This document shows positions 6,791 to 12,683 of a stretch of DNA of 12,683 bases, one piece after another. Where the stretch lies: the NCBI GenBank assembly GCA_017402895.1, contig JAFPLG010000177.1, positions 1 through 12,683 of the forward strand, in the 5' to 3' direction. Origin of the DNA: Paludibacteraceae bacterium (GTDB lineage: Bacteria; Bacteroidota; Bacteroidia; Bacteroidales; Paludibacteraceae). A model generated the notes under the pieces. That model ran no database searches, was not told where the DNA came from, and was given only the letters and a program-made list of their open reading frames with translations. The translations under genes and the position numbers were made by a program. Within the stretch, counting starts at the first letter, position 1; each line of letters opens with the position of its first letter.

Positions 6791-8562
6791 GGTCGTGTAG
6801 GAATAGCCATCGGCTGCAGGTTGGCGTCCAGTCCCCAAACGGTATCCATGGCTTGCATCAGCGTGTCGGCAAACGACAGCTGCGGATGGCCCTCCGGCAG
6901 TTTCACTTCTCCCAGATCCAGCAACGAATAGAAGAGGCACATCGTTGAGGTCAGTTTCTGACGGTTACGCTGCATAGCCTCTATTTTCTGCGGATAGATC
7001 TTCCGATATTGCTCGCTGGTCCAGACGAACAAAGGCACGTGGTACTCGTAGTACGAGCCGGCATACGTGCCATGCAGGAACATATGTTTCTCGTCGTCCA
7101 ACAGGTTCTCGCCGTGGTCGCCCACATACACCAGCACGGCCGGACGGCCCGTCTGCTCCAGTTCGCGAATGACGCAATCGATGAAGTAGTCGGTGTAGAG
7201 TATCGCGTTGTCGTACGAGTTGATGAGGATAGCTTTCAGGTTGCGGAAGGCCGTCATATTCTCCGGTTTGAGTCGAGCCATTCCGTCCGGTTCCTCACTA
7301 CCACCGGCTTTCTGAAACAGTGCCTTCATGTCCAGTCCGGTCATGTCGGGCGTGTAGCGTTGGAACGACTCCGGATAACGGGCCGAGTACTTGAAATGGC
7401 ATCCCAGCGAGTGGAGTGTGATGAACTGCTGCGTCTCGGGCGTGGTTAGTTGCGTGCGGAAGGGCGGTAGCAAAACGGTATCTACAAACACTTCCTCGCC
7501 CGGGTCGGTCACGTATTTCTTATAGTCGCAATTCTCGGCGATACGCATCAGGAAATGGTTGTTAAAACTCTGGTCGGCAATCCATGCCGTGCGATAACCG
7601 GCTTCGTGGAATGCATCCACTATGGATGCCTCGTGCATATACAGTTCGCGGTTTTGCGGTGTGGCGCGCGAGAAGATAAACGGAACGGAGACGGTTGTCA
7701 GGTTGGCCACCGAATAGACCGAGTCGAACGAGATAATCTGGTCTTGGCGTGCCAAGAGATAGGGCGATGTCTCACGTTCGTAGCCGTTGATCTGCCAGTG
7801 GTCGTAACGCGAAGTCTCGCCCACCAGAAAGACCACGATAGGCTGATTGTCTCTGACCCGTTTCGGACGACTCGGTTCGTACGTAGCACCGAAGCGGAAA
7901 TCCTGCAGGGCCTCTTTTTGCTCTGCAATCTGATGTCCCAGATCCACGATGTTGTAGATCGACAGGAACATATTCACCGGGCAAGCTTTCTCGGCACCTA
8001 CCCACGCGGCAGAACGCATGTCCTGGCCGTGGATGTTGAACATATTCCAGAACTTAGGTTGCAGTTTCAGCCCCACGACCGTCGTCGTCAGAAACAGCAC
8101 AATAACCCCCAGCGTCCACATACGCTTGCGTAGCGGCGCGATATATTCCTGCTTGACAAATCGATGGGCCAGGTAGTAATACACACCCCAGAGCGTGAAG
8201 AACAGGATCAGCACAAACCAGTAGGTAGAGAGCAGTTCCAGAAACTCACCCTTCTCCGATTTGATAATCGTGAACACAAAGAGCAAGGATGTCGTAGCAT
8301 GATTGATGATCAGGTGCACCAGGTCGATCGCCGAGAGCAGAAATCCCAACGAAGCCACGTATAGAAAGGTGCGACGGCGAAATAGGGTCAACCCCAGGCT
8401 ATAGATAGCTATCGAGGTGATGAAATAGATAATCCGCTGGCCGATCGTGAGCAGGTCTTGCGCCACGAACGTACCTACTATATTCGGTAGTAGCAAAAAG
8501 AGCATCAGGCACGTGAAAACGATGCCTTCACGCTTTGACATGGTCTTGCAGGATTTGGACAT
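6787..8562 (-). CDS. Phosphoethanolamine transferase-like membrane enzyme (EptA/sulfatase superfamily)
   Basis: A 591-aa inner-membrane protein with five hydrophobic segments (about 14-32, 42-60, 66-86, 112-132, 148-166), followed by a periplasmic alkaline-phosphatase/sulfatase-fold domain. Family marks include VGETSRYDHWQINGYERETSP (Glu249 as metal ligand), NLTTVSVPFIFS (287-298; Thr289 or Thr290 is the likely nucleophile), LHSLGCHFKYSARYP (383-397), YVGDHGEN (Asp482, His483) and FLHG (His497). Relatives move phosphoethanolamine from phosphatidylethanolamine to lipid A, glycans or other lipids; the acceptor here is unknown. Aligned by eye with EptA, the Thr falls two residues later than the classical nucleophile, more like OpgE-type enzymes. 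Two starts are possible, ATG 8562 and ATG 8541; both overlap the end of the LD-carboxypeptidase gene, implying translational coupling. It is the last gene of the minus-strand run and ends tail-to-tail with the DUF4293-like gene. Confidence 0.85.
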   Translation of the reverse strand: MSKSCKTMSKREGIVFTCLMLFLLLPNIVGTFVAQDLLTIGQRIIYFITSIAIYSLGLTLFRRRTFLYVASLGFLLSAIDLVHLIINHATTSLLFVFTIIKSEKGEFLELLSTYWFVLILFFTLWGVYYYLAHRFVKQEYIAPLRKRMWTLGVIVLFLTTTVVGLKLQPKFWNMFNIHGQDMRSAAWVGAEKACPVNMFLSIYNIVDLGHQIAEQKEALQDFRFGATYEPSRPKRVRDNQPIVVFLVGETSRYDHWQINGYERETSPYLLARQDQIISFDSVYSVANLTTVSVPFIFSRATPQNRELYMHEASIVDAFHEAGYRTAWIADQSFNNHFLMRIAENCDYKKYVTDPGEEVFVDTVLLPPFRTQLTTPETQQFITLHSLGCHFKYSARYPESFQRYTPDMTGLDMKALFQKAGGSEEPDGMARLKPENMTAFRNLKAILINSYDNAILYTDYFIDCVIRELEQTGRPAVLVYVGDHGENLLDDEKHMFLHGTYAGSYYEYHVPLFVWTSEQYRKIYPQKIEAMQRNRQKLTSTMCLFYSLLDLGEVKLPEGHPQLSFADTLMQAMDTVWGLDANLQPMAIPTRP

Positions 8563-9337
8563 GGTCGTTCTCTACAGTTAGTTTGACGGGGTGGTTGAGC
8601 CACAAGGGCAGGTTGTGCTCCACGTGTCCTACCGGCACGTTAAAAGCCACCGGGTAGTTGTATTCGGCCGCATAACGAGCGATGGTCTCATAGACCGTCT
8701 CGCCCATCAGCGGGTCGTCCTCGCAATCGGTGAACTGGCCCACCAGCAGTCCTGACAGATTGGCCAGTACGCCGCTCAACCGCAGGTTGTTCATCATCCG
8801 ATCGATATGATAATGTCGCTCCCCGATATCCTCGACGAGGAGAATACAATCTTTCGCCATTAGCCTTTCGTCCGTTAGCCCAAATGGCGTTCCCTGCAAG
8901 CCGTATAGCACGCTCAAGTTTCCGCCAACAAGCATTCCCTCCGTTTCTCCCTTTCGGTTCAGCGGATGGGTAGGAATCACATATTCCAGCGCCTTGCCTT
9001 GCAGGGCTTCTATCGTGCGTTGGAGCGCTTCGCTCGTCTCGGGGAGCGTGGCGATATGCTTGCACATGATGCTGTGGAGCGTCGGTTGACCGCTGAGACC
9101 GGCCAGCAGGTGAAGCGCCGTGATATCTGAGAAGCCGATGATAGGTTTACGGATCTCACCGATGCGGTCGATGATACGTTGCAGTCCGTATCCGCCGCGC
9201 GAACAGAGAATCATATCCACCTGTGGATCGTCCAGTGCCGCACGCAGGTCGCTCACCCGCTCCTCGTCCGTGGCGGCAAACCGTCCGTGACGGCCACGAC
9301 AATACTGCCCCTCGCTCACCTCAAAGCCAAGCGACAA
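8528..9337 (-). CDS. ldcA: LD-carboxypeptidase (peptidase S66), open body lacking its N-terminus
   Basis: LdcA-type enzymes are cytosolic serine peptidases that remove the terminal D-alanine from tetrapeptides during peptidoglycan recycling. The catalytic triad is present. In numbering from the ATG at 9415 it is Ser96 in IIGFSDITAL, Glu195 in LLVEDIGERHYHIDRM and His264 in NVPVGHVEHNLPL; the conserved CSRGGYG block is also there. The open frame begins after a TAA at 9365-9367, and its first usual start is a TTG at 9337. Starting there would remove the first beta-strand and the IVSPSG motif, which are encoded in the same frame upstream (9415-9368). So this is either a recent nonsense mutation, a sequence error or a recoded stop. 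Residues about 178-187 (LTDERLMAK region), before the catalytic Glu, come from a 7-nt repeat tract and look like a small insertion. It overlaps the start of the transferase gene. Confidence 0.85.
   Translation of the reverse strand: MSLGFEVSEGQYCRGRHGRFAATDEERVSDLRAALDDPQVDMILCSRGGYGLQRIIDRIGEIRKPIIGFSDITALHLLAGLSGQPTLHSIMCKHIATLPETSEALQRTIEALQGKALEYVIPTHPLNRKGETEGMLVGGNLSVLYGLQGTPFGLTDERLMAKDCILLVEDIGERHYHIDRMMNNLRLSGVLANLSGLLVGQFTDCEDDPLMGETVYETIARYAAEYNYPVAFNVPVGHVEHNLPLWLNHPVKLTVENDHVQILQDHVKA
8851..8887 (-). repeat. Heptamer repeat tract inside ldcA
   Basis: The coding strand reads GGCTAAC GGACGAA AGGCTAAT GGCGAAAG, units of the same 7-nt family as in pepD and the MATE gene. It falls between the conserved GTPF motif and the LLVEDIGE strand, where homologues normally have a short linker. 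Confidence 0.55.
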
Positions 9338-9364
9338 AAGACGCTCTGCAGCGCCTTTTATGTA

Positions 9365-9415
9365 TTACGGTTCTATCGCCCCGGAAGGAGATACTATGCG
9401 GATTCTTTTAACCAT
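9365..9415 (-). pseudogene. N-terminal fragment of ldcA cut off by an in-frame TAA
   Basis: From ATG 9415 the frame reads MVKRIRIVSPSGAIEP and then TAA at 9367-9365; the very same frame continues with YIKGAAERLLSLGFEVSEG into the LD-carboxypeptidase body. The N-terminal IVSPSG motif and the YIKGA continuation are what intact S66 peptidases show (homologues typically have a Gln or similar residue before YI). A single C-to-T change from CAA would explain the stop. No frameshift is needed. The ATG is 23 nt after the dehydrogenase stop, as expected for an operon gene. Confidence 0.8.
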
Positions 9416-9445
9416 TACGTAATTACGTAATTACGTTATTACGAG
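9414..9445. repeat. 8-bp tandem repeat ATTACGTA bridging two genes
   Basis: Four consecutive 8-nt units, ATTACGTA, ATTACGTA, ATTACGTT and ATTACGAG, fill the entire gap between the dehydrogenase stop (9441-9439) and the ldcA ATG (9415-9413), and overlap both codons. ACGTAATTACGT within it is palindromic. It has no visible Shine-Dalgarno sequence. It differs in unit length and sequence from the heptamer tracts. Confidence 0.8.
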
Positions 9446-10254
9446 TATACTTTATACTCTATCCAGTTCACCAGTCGTTTCGGTAGGATGCGGTCCAGCA
9501 GGCACAGCACGCGATAGCTGAATCCACCTACGTATTGCGGACGGGGACTACGACACGTAGCAATATGGTAAAACAGTCGAGCCATCTGCTCGGGACGCAT
9601 ACCGCCACGCTCGTCACGCTCCATCGTGGTGATGGCTTTGTTGGCGCCCACGTACACGTCTTCCCCGGCGGTCGATTTGTCGCGTGCATCCGTGAAACCG
9701 GTGCTCACGTCACCCGGCATCATCACGCTGACCTGAATACCGAAGTCCTTCACTTCGTTAGCCAGCGCCAGTGCCATCGCATTGATAGCTGCTTTTGAGG
9801 CCGAGTAGAAAGCCTGGTACGGAACGGGCAACGCTGCAGCCACCGACGAGGTATAGATGATACGTCCGCCATGCTGTGCGCGCAGTTGTGGCAGTACGGC
9901 TTGCGTCAGACGAACAGCGCCCATGAAGTTGACATCCATCTGGTGCTCGGCATCCCGAATCTCGGTGAACTCAATAGAACCCGAGATACCGTAACCCGCA
10001 TTGGAGATGACGACGTCGATATGGTCGGTCTGGCGGAGCACCTCGGCGATAGCCTTGCGCGTACTCTCCTCGGAGCATACATCGCAGGTCACGTGGATAA
10101 TCTCCACTGCGTCTTTTGTCTTTCGACTTTCGACTTTCGACCCTTTACCATGCCGGCTCAGTTCAAAAACGCGCCAGCCCCGCTCCGCAAAGAGCGAGGC
10201 CGTAGCCTTTCCTATACCCGAAGATCCTCCGGAAATAACTAATACTTTAGCCAT
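9439..10254 (-). CDS. Short-chain dehydrogenase/reductase; candidate 3-ketosphinganine reductase
   Basis: A 271-aa classical SDR. It has the NAD(P)-binding GGSSGIG (9-15), CDV (57-59), NAG (85-87), the catalytic Ser at 136/137 and YSASK (Tyr150, Lys154). Position 24 nt downstream of serine palmitoyltransferase suggests it could reduce 3-ketosphinganine to sphinganine; SDRs next to spt are a known arrangement in Bacteroidota. The SDR fold alone does not prove the substrate. I place the start at ATG 10254 (MAKVLVISGG), since the TTG three bases earlier adds only one residue. Residues about 37-49 (KGSKVESRKTKDA), between the second beta-strand and CDV, are encoded by a 7-nt repeat tract and look inserted, about eleven residues longer than usual. 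The start codon itself lies inside another heptamer tract. Confidence 0.93.
   Translation of the reverse strand: MAKVLVISGGSSGIGKATASLFAERGWRVFELSRHGKGSKVESRKTKDAVEIIHVTCDVCSEESTRKAIAEVLRQTDHIDVVISNAGYGISGSIEFTEIRDAEHQMDVNFMGAVRLTQAVLPQLRAQHGGRIIYTSSVAAALPVPYQAFYSASKAAINAMALALANEVKDFGIQVSVMMPGDVSTGFTDARDKSTAGEDVYVGANKAITTMERDERGGMRPEQMARLFYHIATCRSPRPQYVGGFSYRVLCLLDRILPKRLVNWIEYKVYS
10111..10149 (-). repeat. Heptamer repeat tract (GAAAGTC type) inside the SDR gene
   Basis: The plus strand reads GTCTTTT GTCTTTC GACTTTC GACTTTC GACCCTTTACC, a clear 7-nt period with two exact neighbouring units. On the coding strand the unit is GAAAGTC. Seven is not a multiple of three, so loss or gain of one unit would shift the reading frame of the SDR. 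Confidence 0.75.
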
Positions 10255-10278
10255 CAACCTTTAGCCTTTAGCCATTAA
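10245..10278 (-). repeat. Heptamer repeat tract spanning the spt-SDR junction and the SDR start codon
   Basis: On the minus strand, right after the spt TGA, comes TTAATGG CTAAAGG CTAAAGG TTGATGG CTAAAG, about four to five units of the 7-nt repeat. The fourth unit contains the SDR ATG (10254-10252). AAAGG ends 3 nt before that ATG and may be used as a weak ribosome-binding site, so the repeat itself seems to supply the initiation signal. Confidence 0.75.
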
Positions 10279-11463
10279 TCACATCTCCGGTGCACCCTCT
10301 TTGAGCACACGTGCGATAATCTCTACGGCTTCGTCGATCACCGGTTCGGTATGGGTAGCCATGAGCGTAGTGCGCAGCAGGCACTCACCCTCGACGCATG
10401 CCGGAGCCATCACCGGATTGACATAAACACCCTCGTCAAACAGCTTCTTGCCGAAGTAGAGTGTGTCGAGCGTCTTGTACGTAAAGATAGGCACGATAGG
10501 CGTCGGCGCCTCGATGATCTTCACGCCGGCAGCCAGCAATTGCTTCTGGAAGTACTTAGCGATATTCATCAGTCGCGTCGGACGCTCCGGATCCAGGATC
10601 AGTTGGTGGAGTGCCTCCAATGCCGTTGCAGCTGAGCATGGCGTGATACTTGCCGAGAAGATAAACGGACGACTCACGTGACGCAGCCAGTCGGCTACGC
10701 GATGACTCGTCAGCATACATCCGCCAATCGACGCCAGCGACTTGGAGAAGGTCAGCATCGTGATATCCACCTTGTCGGTCAGTCCGAAATGGGCAGCCGT
10801 TCCACGACCGCCGGGACCCAGCACACCGAATCCGTGGGCATCGTCCACCATCACGCGGGCACCGTATTTCTCAGCCAGCGCGCATATCTCCGGCAGTCGG
10901 CATATATCGCCGCGCATAGAGAACACACCGTCGGTGATGATCAGCTTGCCGGCATTCTCCGGAATAGATTGCAACTGACGCTCCAGGTCCTCCATGTCGG
11001 AGTGACGATAACGCAGCACCTTCGCATAACTCAGGCGACATGCATCGTATATCGAAGCGTGGTTCTCGCGATCGTTTAGGATATAATCGTCCTTACCACA
11101 GATAGCCGAGATGATAGCCAGGTTGGTCTGGAAACCCGTAGAAACGGTCATAGCCTCCTCGTAACCTGTGAAGGCGGCTATCTCGCGCTCCAACTGCAGG
11201 TGCAGATCCAGCGTACCGTTCAGGAAGCGACTACCGCTCACCCCCGTTCCGTATTTGTCCAGGGCTTCATGACCGGCCTTGATGACTGCCTCGTTCTCCG
11301 TGAAGCCGAGGTAGTTGTTCGAACCGAGCATGATGACGCGGTGGTTCTCCATCTGAACGATAGGAGCCTGACGACTCTCCAGTTCGTGGAAATAAGGATA
11401 GATTCCTAATTTGCGTACCAGTTTGAGGGTCTCAAAATGGTCACATTTTTCAAATAAATCCAT
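10279..11463 (-). CDS. spt: Serine palmitoyltransferase (PLP-dependent alpha-oxoamine synthase)
   Basis: This enzyme condenses L-serine with palmitoyl-CoA (or acyl-ACP) to 3-ketosphinganine, the first step of sphingolipid synthesis, a hallmark of gut Bacteroidales. The 394-aa sequence has alpha-oxoamine synthase marks: GSNNYLG (48-54), GSRFLNGT (77-84), ENHASIYD with the cofactor-stacking His135, DDAHG (207-211) and TFSKSLAS with the PLP-binding Lys241. The N-terminus (MDLFEKC...GIYPYFHELESRQ) and RPFIFSASITP match the Bacteroides serine palmitoyltransferase as I know it, better than glycine C-acetyltransferase or BioF, which remain the alternatives. No biotin genes are nearby. ATG 11463 is the natural start. 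It is followed 24 nt later by the SDR gene. The 101-nt gap to mdh has no recognisable promoter, so it may be read from the mdh promoter. Confidence 0.92.
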   Translation of the reverse strand: MDLFEKCDHFETLKLVRKLGIYPYFHELESRQAPIVQMENHRVIMLGSNNYLGFTENEAVIKAGHEALDKYGTGVSGSRFLNGTLDLHLQLEREIAAFTGYEEAMTVSTGFQTNLAIISAICGKDDYILNDRENHASIYDACRLSYAKVLRYRHSDMEDLERQLQSIPENAGKLIITDGVFSMRGDICRLPEICALAEKYGARVMVDDAHGFGVLGPGGRGTAAHFGLTDKVDITMLTFSKSLASIGGCMLTSHRVADWLRHVSRPFIFSASITPCSAATALEALHQLILDPERPTRLMNIAKYFQKQLLAAGVKIIEAPTPIVPIFTYKTLDTLYFGKKLFDEGVYVNPVMAPACVEGECLLRTTLMATHTEPVIDEAVEIIARVLKEGAPEM

Positions 11464-11564
11464 GTTTTATTTTGATTACAGAGTAAAGACCGGTCGTTTT
11501 ACTCCCTCAAAGCAATGTGGTCTTTGAACGAAGTGGTCTTTCTTCTTTTAGCGTTAGCGGTCTA
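11464..11564. other. mdh-spt intergenic region with direct repeat and palindrome
   Basis: A 9-bp direct repeat GTGGTCTTT occurs at 11517-11525 and 11533-11541, 16 nt apart. A near-palindrome, GAGTAAA (11481-11487) with TTTACTC (11498-11504), encloses GACCGGTC (11488-11495), itself a perfect palindrome. No TAnnTTTG promoter pair and no convincing terminator for mdh was found. These could be regulator-binding sites or RNA structure ahead of spt; there is no direct evidence. Confidence 0.4.
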
Positions 11565-12506
11565 TTAAAGTACATTCAGTTCTTTCAAAACTGCCGTGGT
11601 CTTGCGAACTGCTGCCTCGCTCTCGCGAAGTTTCTTCATCTCCTCGTCCGAGATCTTGAGCTCCAGCACCTTCTCAATACCGTTGCGGCCGATGATACAA
11701 GGAACACCGATGGTGATGTCCTTCATGCCGTACTCGCCTTCCAGTGCGGCCGAGCAAGGAATCATCTTCTTCTGGTCCTTGATGATAGCCTCAGCCACCG
11801 ATGCTGCGGCAGCACCCGGAGCCATCCATGCGCTCGTGCCGAGCAGACCGGTCAGCGTTGCACCACCAACCATCGTGCTCTTTACTACATTCTCTATCTC
11901 CTCTTTGCTAAGGAACTCGGTTACAGGAATACCCTTGTAGGTGGTGTACGAGGTCAACGGAATCATCGTCGTGTCGCCGTGGCCACCGATAACGAAACCG
12001 TCTACGTCGTTGGCGTTGCACTTCAGCGCCTGGCTCAGGAAGTATTTCAGACGAGCGCTGTCGAGTGCGCCACCCATACCGATCACGCGGTTACGCGGCA
12101 GACCCAGTGCATGCAGCGTCAGATAAGCCATCGTGTCCATCGGGTTGGAAACCACTACGAGGATAGCATTCGGGCTGTAGGTCAGCACCTGGTCGCAAAC
12201 GCTCTTTACAATACCTGCATTCACGCCGATCAGCTCCTCGCGCGTCATACCCGGCTTACGGGGCAGACCCGAGGTGATGATGACTACGTCGCTTCCGGCA
12301 GTCTTGCTGTAGTCGTTGGTCACACCCTCAACAACGGTGTCGAAACCCATCAGCTGAGCGGTTTGCATGATATCCATAGCCTTACCCTCGGCAAAGCCCT
12401 CTTTGATATCAATCAGACATACTTGGTTAGCCACCTCATTTACGGCCAATACATTTGCGCAGGTTGCTCCCACATTGCCTGCGCCAACAACAGTTACTTT
12501 TGACAT
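11565..12506 (-). CDS. mdh: NAD-dependent malate dehydrogenase (LDH-like type)
   Basis: This enzyme interconverts malate and oxaloacetate with NAD(H), serving the reductive (fumarate/succinate) branch that Bacteroidales use in fermentation. The 313-aa protein is of the lactate-dehydrogenase-like MDH class. It shows GAGNVGA (8-14) for NAD binding, Asp33 after the second strand, LPRKPGMTR (81-89) with substrate Arg83 and Arg89, SNPMD (120-124), GGALDSARLKYFL with Asp149 and Arg152, and GGHGDTT with catalytic His176. MDH rather than LDH is suggested by Arg83 in the specificity loop and by the close match to the Bacteroides MDH sequence. ATG 12506 is the start. An exact promoter lies 88 nt upstream, and the leader contains two inverted repeats. 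Strong, regular codon use suggests high expression. Confidence 0.96.
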   Translation of the reverse strand: MSKVTVVGAGNVGATCANVLAVNEVANQVCLIDIKEGFAEGKAMDIMQTAQLMGFDTVVEGVTNDYSKTAGSDVVIITSGLPRKPGMTREELIGVNAGIVKSVCDQVLTYSPNAILVVVSNPMDTMAYLTLHALGLPRNRVIGMGGALDSARLKYFLSQALKCNANDVDGFVIGGHGDTTMIPLTSYTTYKGIPVTEFLSKEEIENVVKSTMVGGATLTGLLGTSAWMAPGAAAASVAEAIIKDQKKMIPCSAALEGEYGMKDITIGVPCIIGRNGIEKVLELKISDEEMKKLRESEAAVRKTTAVLKELNVL

Positions 12507-12548
12507 AATGTGTATATTTTTTTAGTTTATTATTTTTCTAAAATTGTA

Positions 12549-12578
12549 ATCCGCTTGCGCGGATGCGTACACGCATAC
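12549..12578 (-). promoter_or_regulatory. Structured mdh leader: two inverted repeats and an alternating tract
   Basis: In the predicted 5' UTR of mdh, ATCCGC (12549-12554) pairs with GCGGAT (12559-12564) over a 4-nt loop, and ATGCGT (12563-12568) with ACGCAT (12571-12576) over 2 nt. The two share 12563-12564, so they are partly exclusive. 12563-12578 is 16 nt of strict purine-pyrimidine alternation, resembling the tracts around secDF. Confidence 0.45.
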
Positions 12579-12593
12579 TTGCATATCAGCCCG

Positions 12594-12625
12594 CAAAGGT
12601 AACAAAAAAATCACACATACGCAAA
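12594..12625 (-). promoter_or_regulatory. Promoter of mdh
   Basis: On the minus strand TTTG (12625-12622) is followed after exactly 20 nt by TACCTTTG (12601-12594). Transcription should start near 12587, giving a leader of about 80 nt. This promoter may also serve spt and the genes behind it. Confidence 0.85.
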
Positions 12626-12649
12626 TTTTTTGGCCATTTTTTTCATTTT

Positions 12650-12676
12650 GTCAAATAGTCTTTAGACTTATTTGAC
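12650..12676. repeat. Inverted repeat upstream of the mdh promoter
   Basis: GTCAAATA (12650-12657) and TATTTGAC (12669-12676) are perfect inverted arms, with GTCT and AGAC continuing the symmetry inside. There is no T-run on the minus side. It could be an operator about 25 nt upstream of the -33 box, or the end of a terminator for a gene beyond the window. Confidence 0.4.
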
Positions 12677-12683
12677 GTTTTCC

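Noticed and set aside
4193..10278. Heptamer tracts as CRISPR repeats or IS ends
   Set aside because: Units are 7 nt with no unique spacers, there are no cas or transposase genes, and no target-site duplications are evident.
11506..11516. TTGCTTTG on the minus strand as a -7 box for spt
   Set aside because: It lacks the TA dinucleotide, and no TTTG is found at the required 20-nt distance.
11517..12503. 328-aa open frame antisense to mdh
   Set aside because: It is a mirror of the mdh codon pattern, with no family motifs; mdh on the other strand is unambiguous.

Overview
The window is a compact chromosomal segment from a Bacteroidota member, most likely an uncultured gut or rumen-type Bacteroidales. 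Four things point there: the SecD-SecF fusion, the Bacteroides-type serine palmitoyltransferase, a DUF4293-like small membrane protein, and four promoters of the Bacteroidota form TTTG-N20-TAnnTTTG with no classical -35/-10 boxes. All main genes look vertically inherited housekeeping or envelope genes. There is no tRNA, rRNA, CRISPR array, phage gene or transposase.

Layout. (1) 1-208: upstream region, promoter and a roughly 97-nt leader for secDF. (2) 209-3277, +: secDF, closed by a strong 15-bp hairpin (3300-3337) that can terminate transcription from both sides. (3) 6202-3358, -: a two-gene operon, a MATE efflux transporter followed by pepD (M20C dipeptidase), with a 23-nt overlap. (4) 6203-6295: a 93-bp divergent region with two interleaved promoters. 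(5) 6296-6790, +: a 164-aa four-helix membrane protein. It overlaps the end of the next operon tail-to-tail by 4 bp. (6) 12506-6787, -: mdh, then spt, a short-chain dehydrogenase, an LD-carboxypeptidase interrupted by an in-frame TAA, and a phosphoethanolamine-transferase-like membrane enzyme. From spt onward the genes are 23-24 nt apart or overlap and look like one unit. mdh has its own promoter 102 nt further upstream.

Functional reading. spt makes 3-ketosphinganine, and the adjacent dehydrogenase is a natural candidate for the reductase that follows. The transferase at the end of the run could decorate lipid A or ceramide with phosphoethanolamine. That would make the cluster an envelope/sphingolipid unit, with LdcA adding peptidoglycan recycling. 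This link is inference.

The most unusual feature is a family of degenerate heptanucleotide-phased repeats (minus-strand unit about GGCTAAW, with a GAAAGTC variant). They sit inside four different coding sequences at loop positions and also at gene junctions, where they overlap or abut start and stop codons. A different 8-bp tandem repeat (ATTACGTA) bridges the dehydrogenase stop and the ldcA start. Long alternating pyrimidine-purine tracts recur in the leaders and trailers of secDF and mdh. The ldcA nonsense codon, the interleaved promoters and the conserved sequence just downstream of all four promoter boxes are further points of interest.
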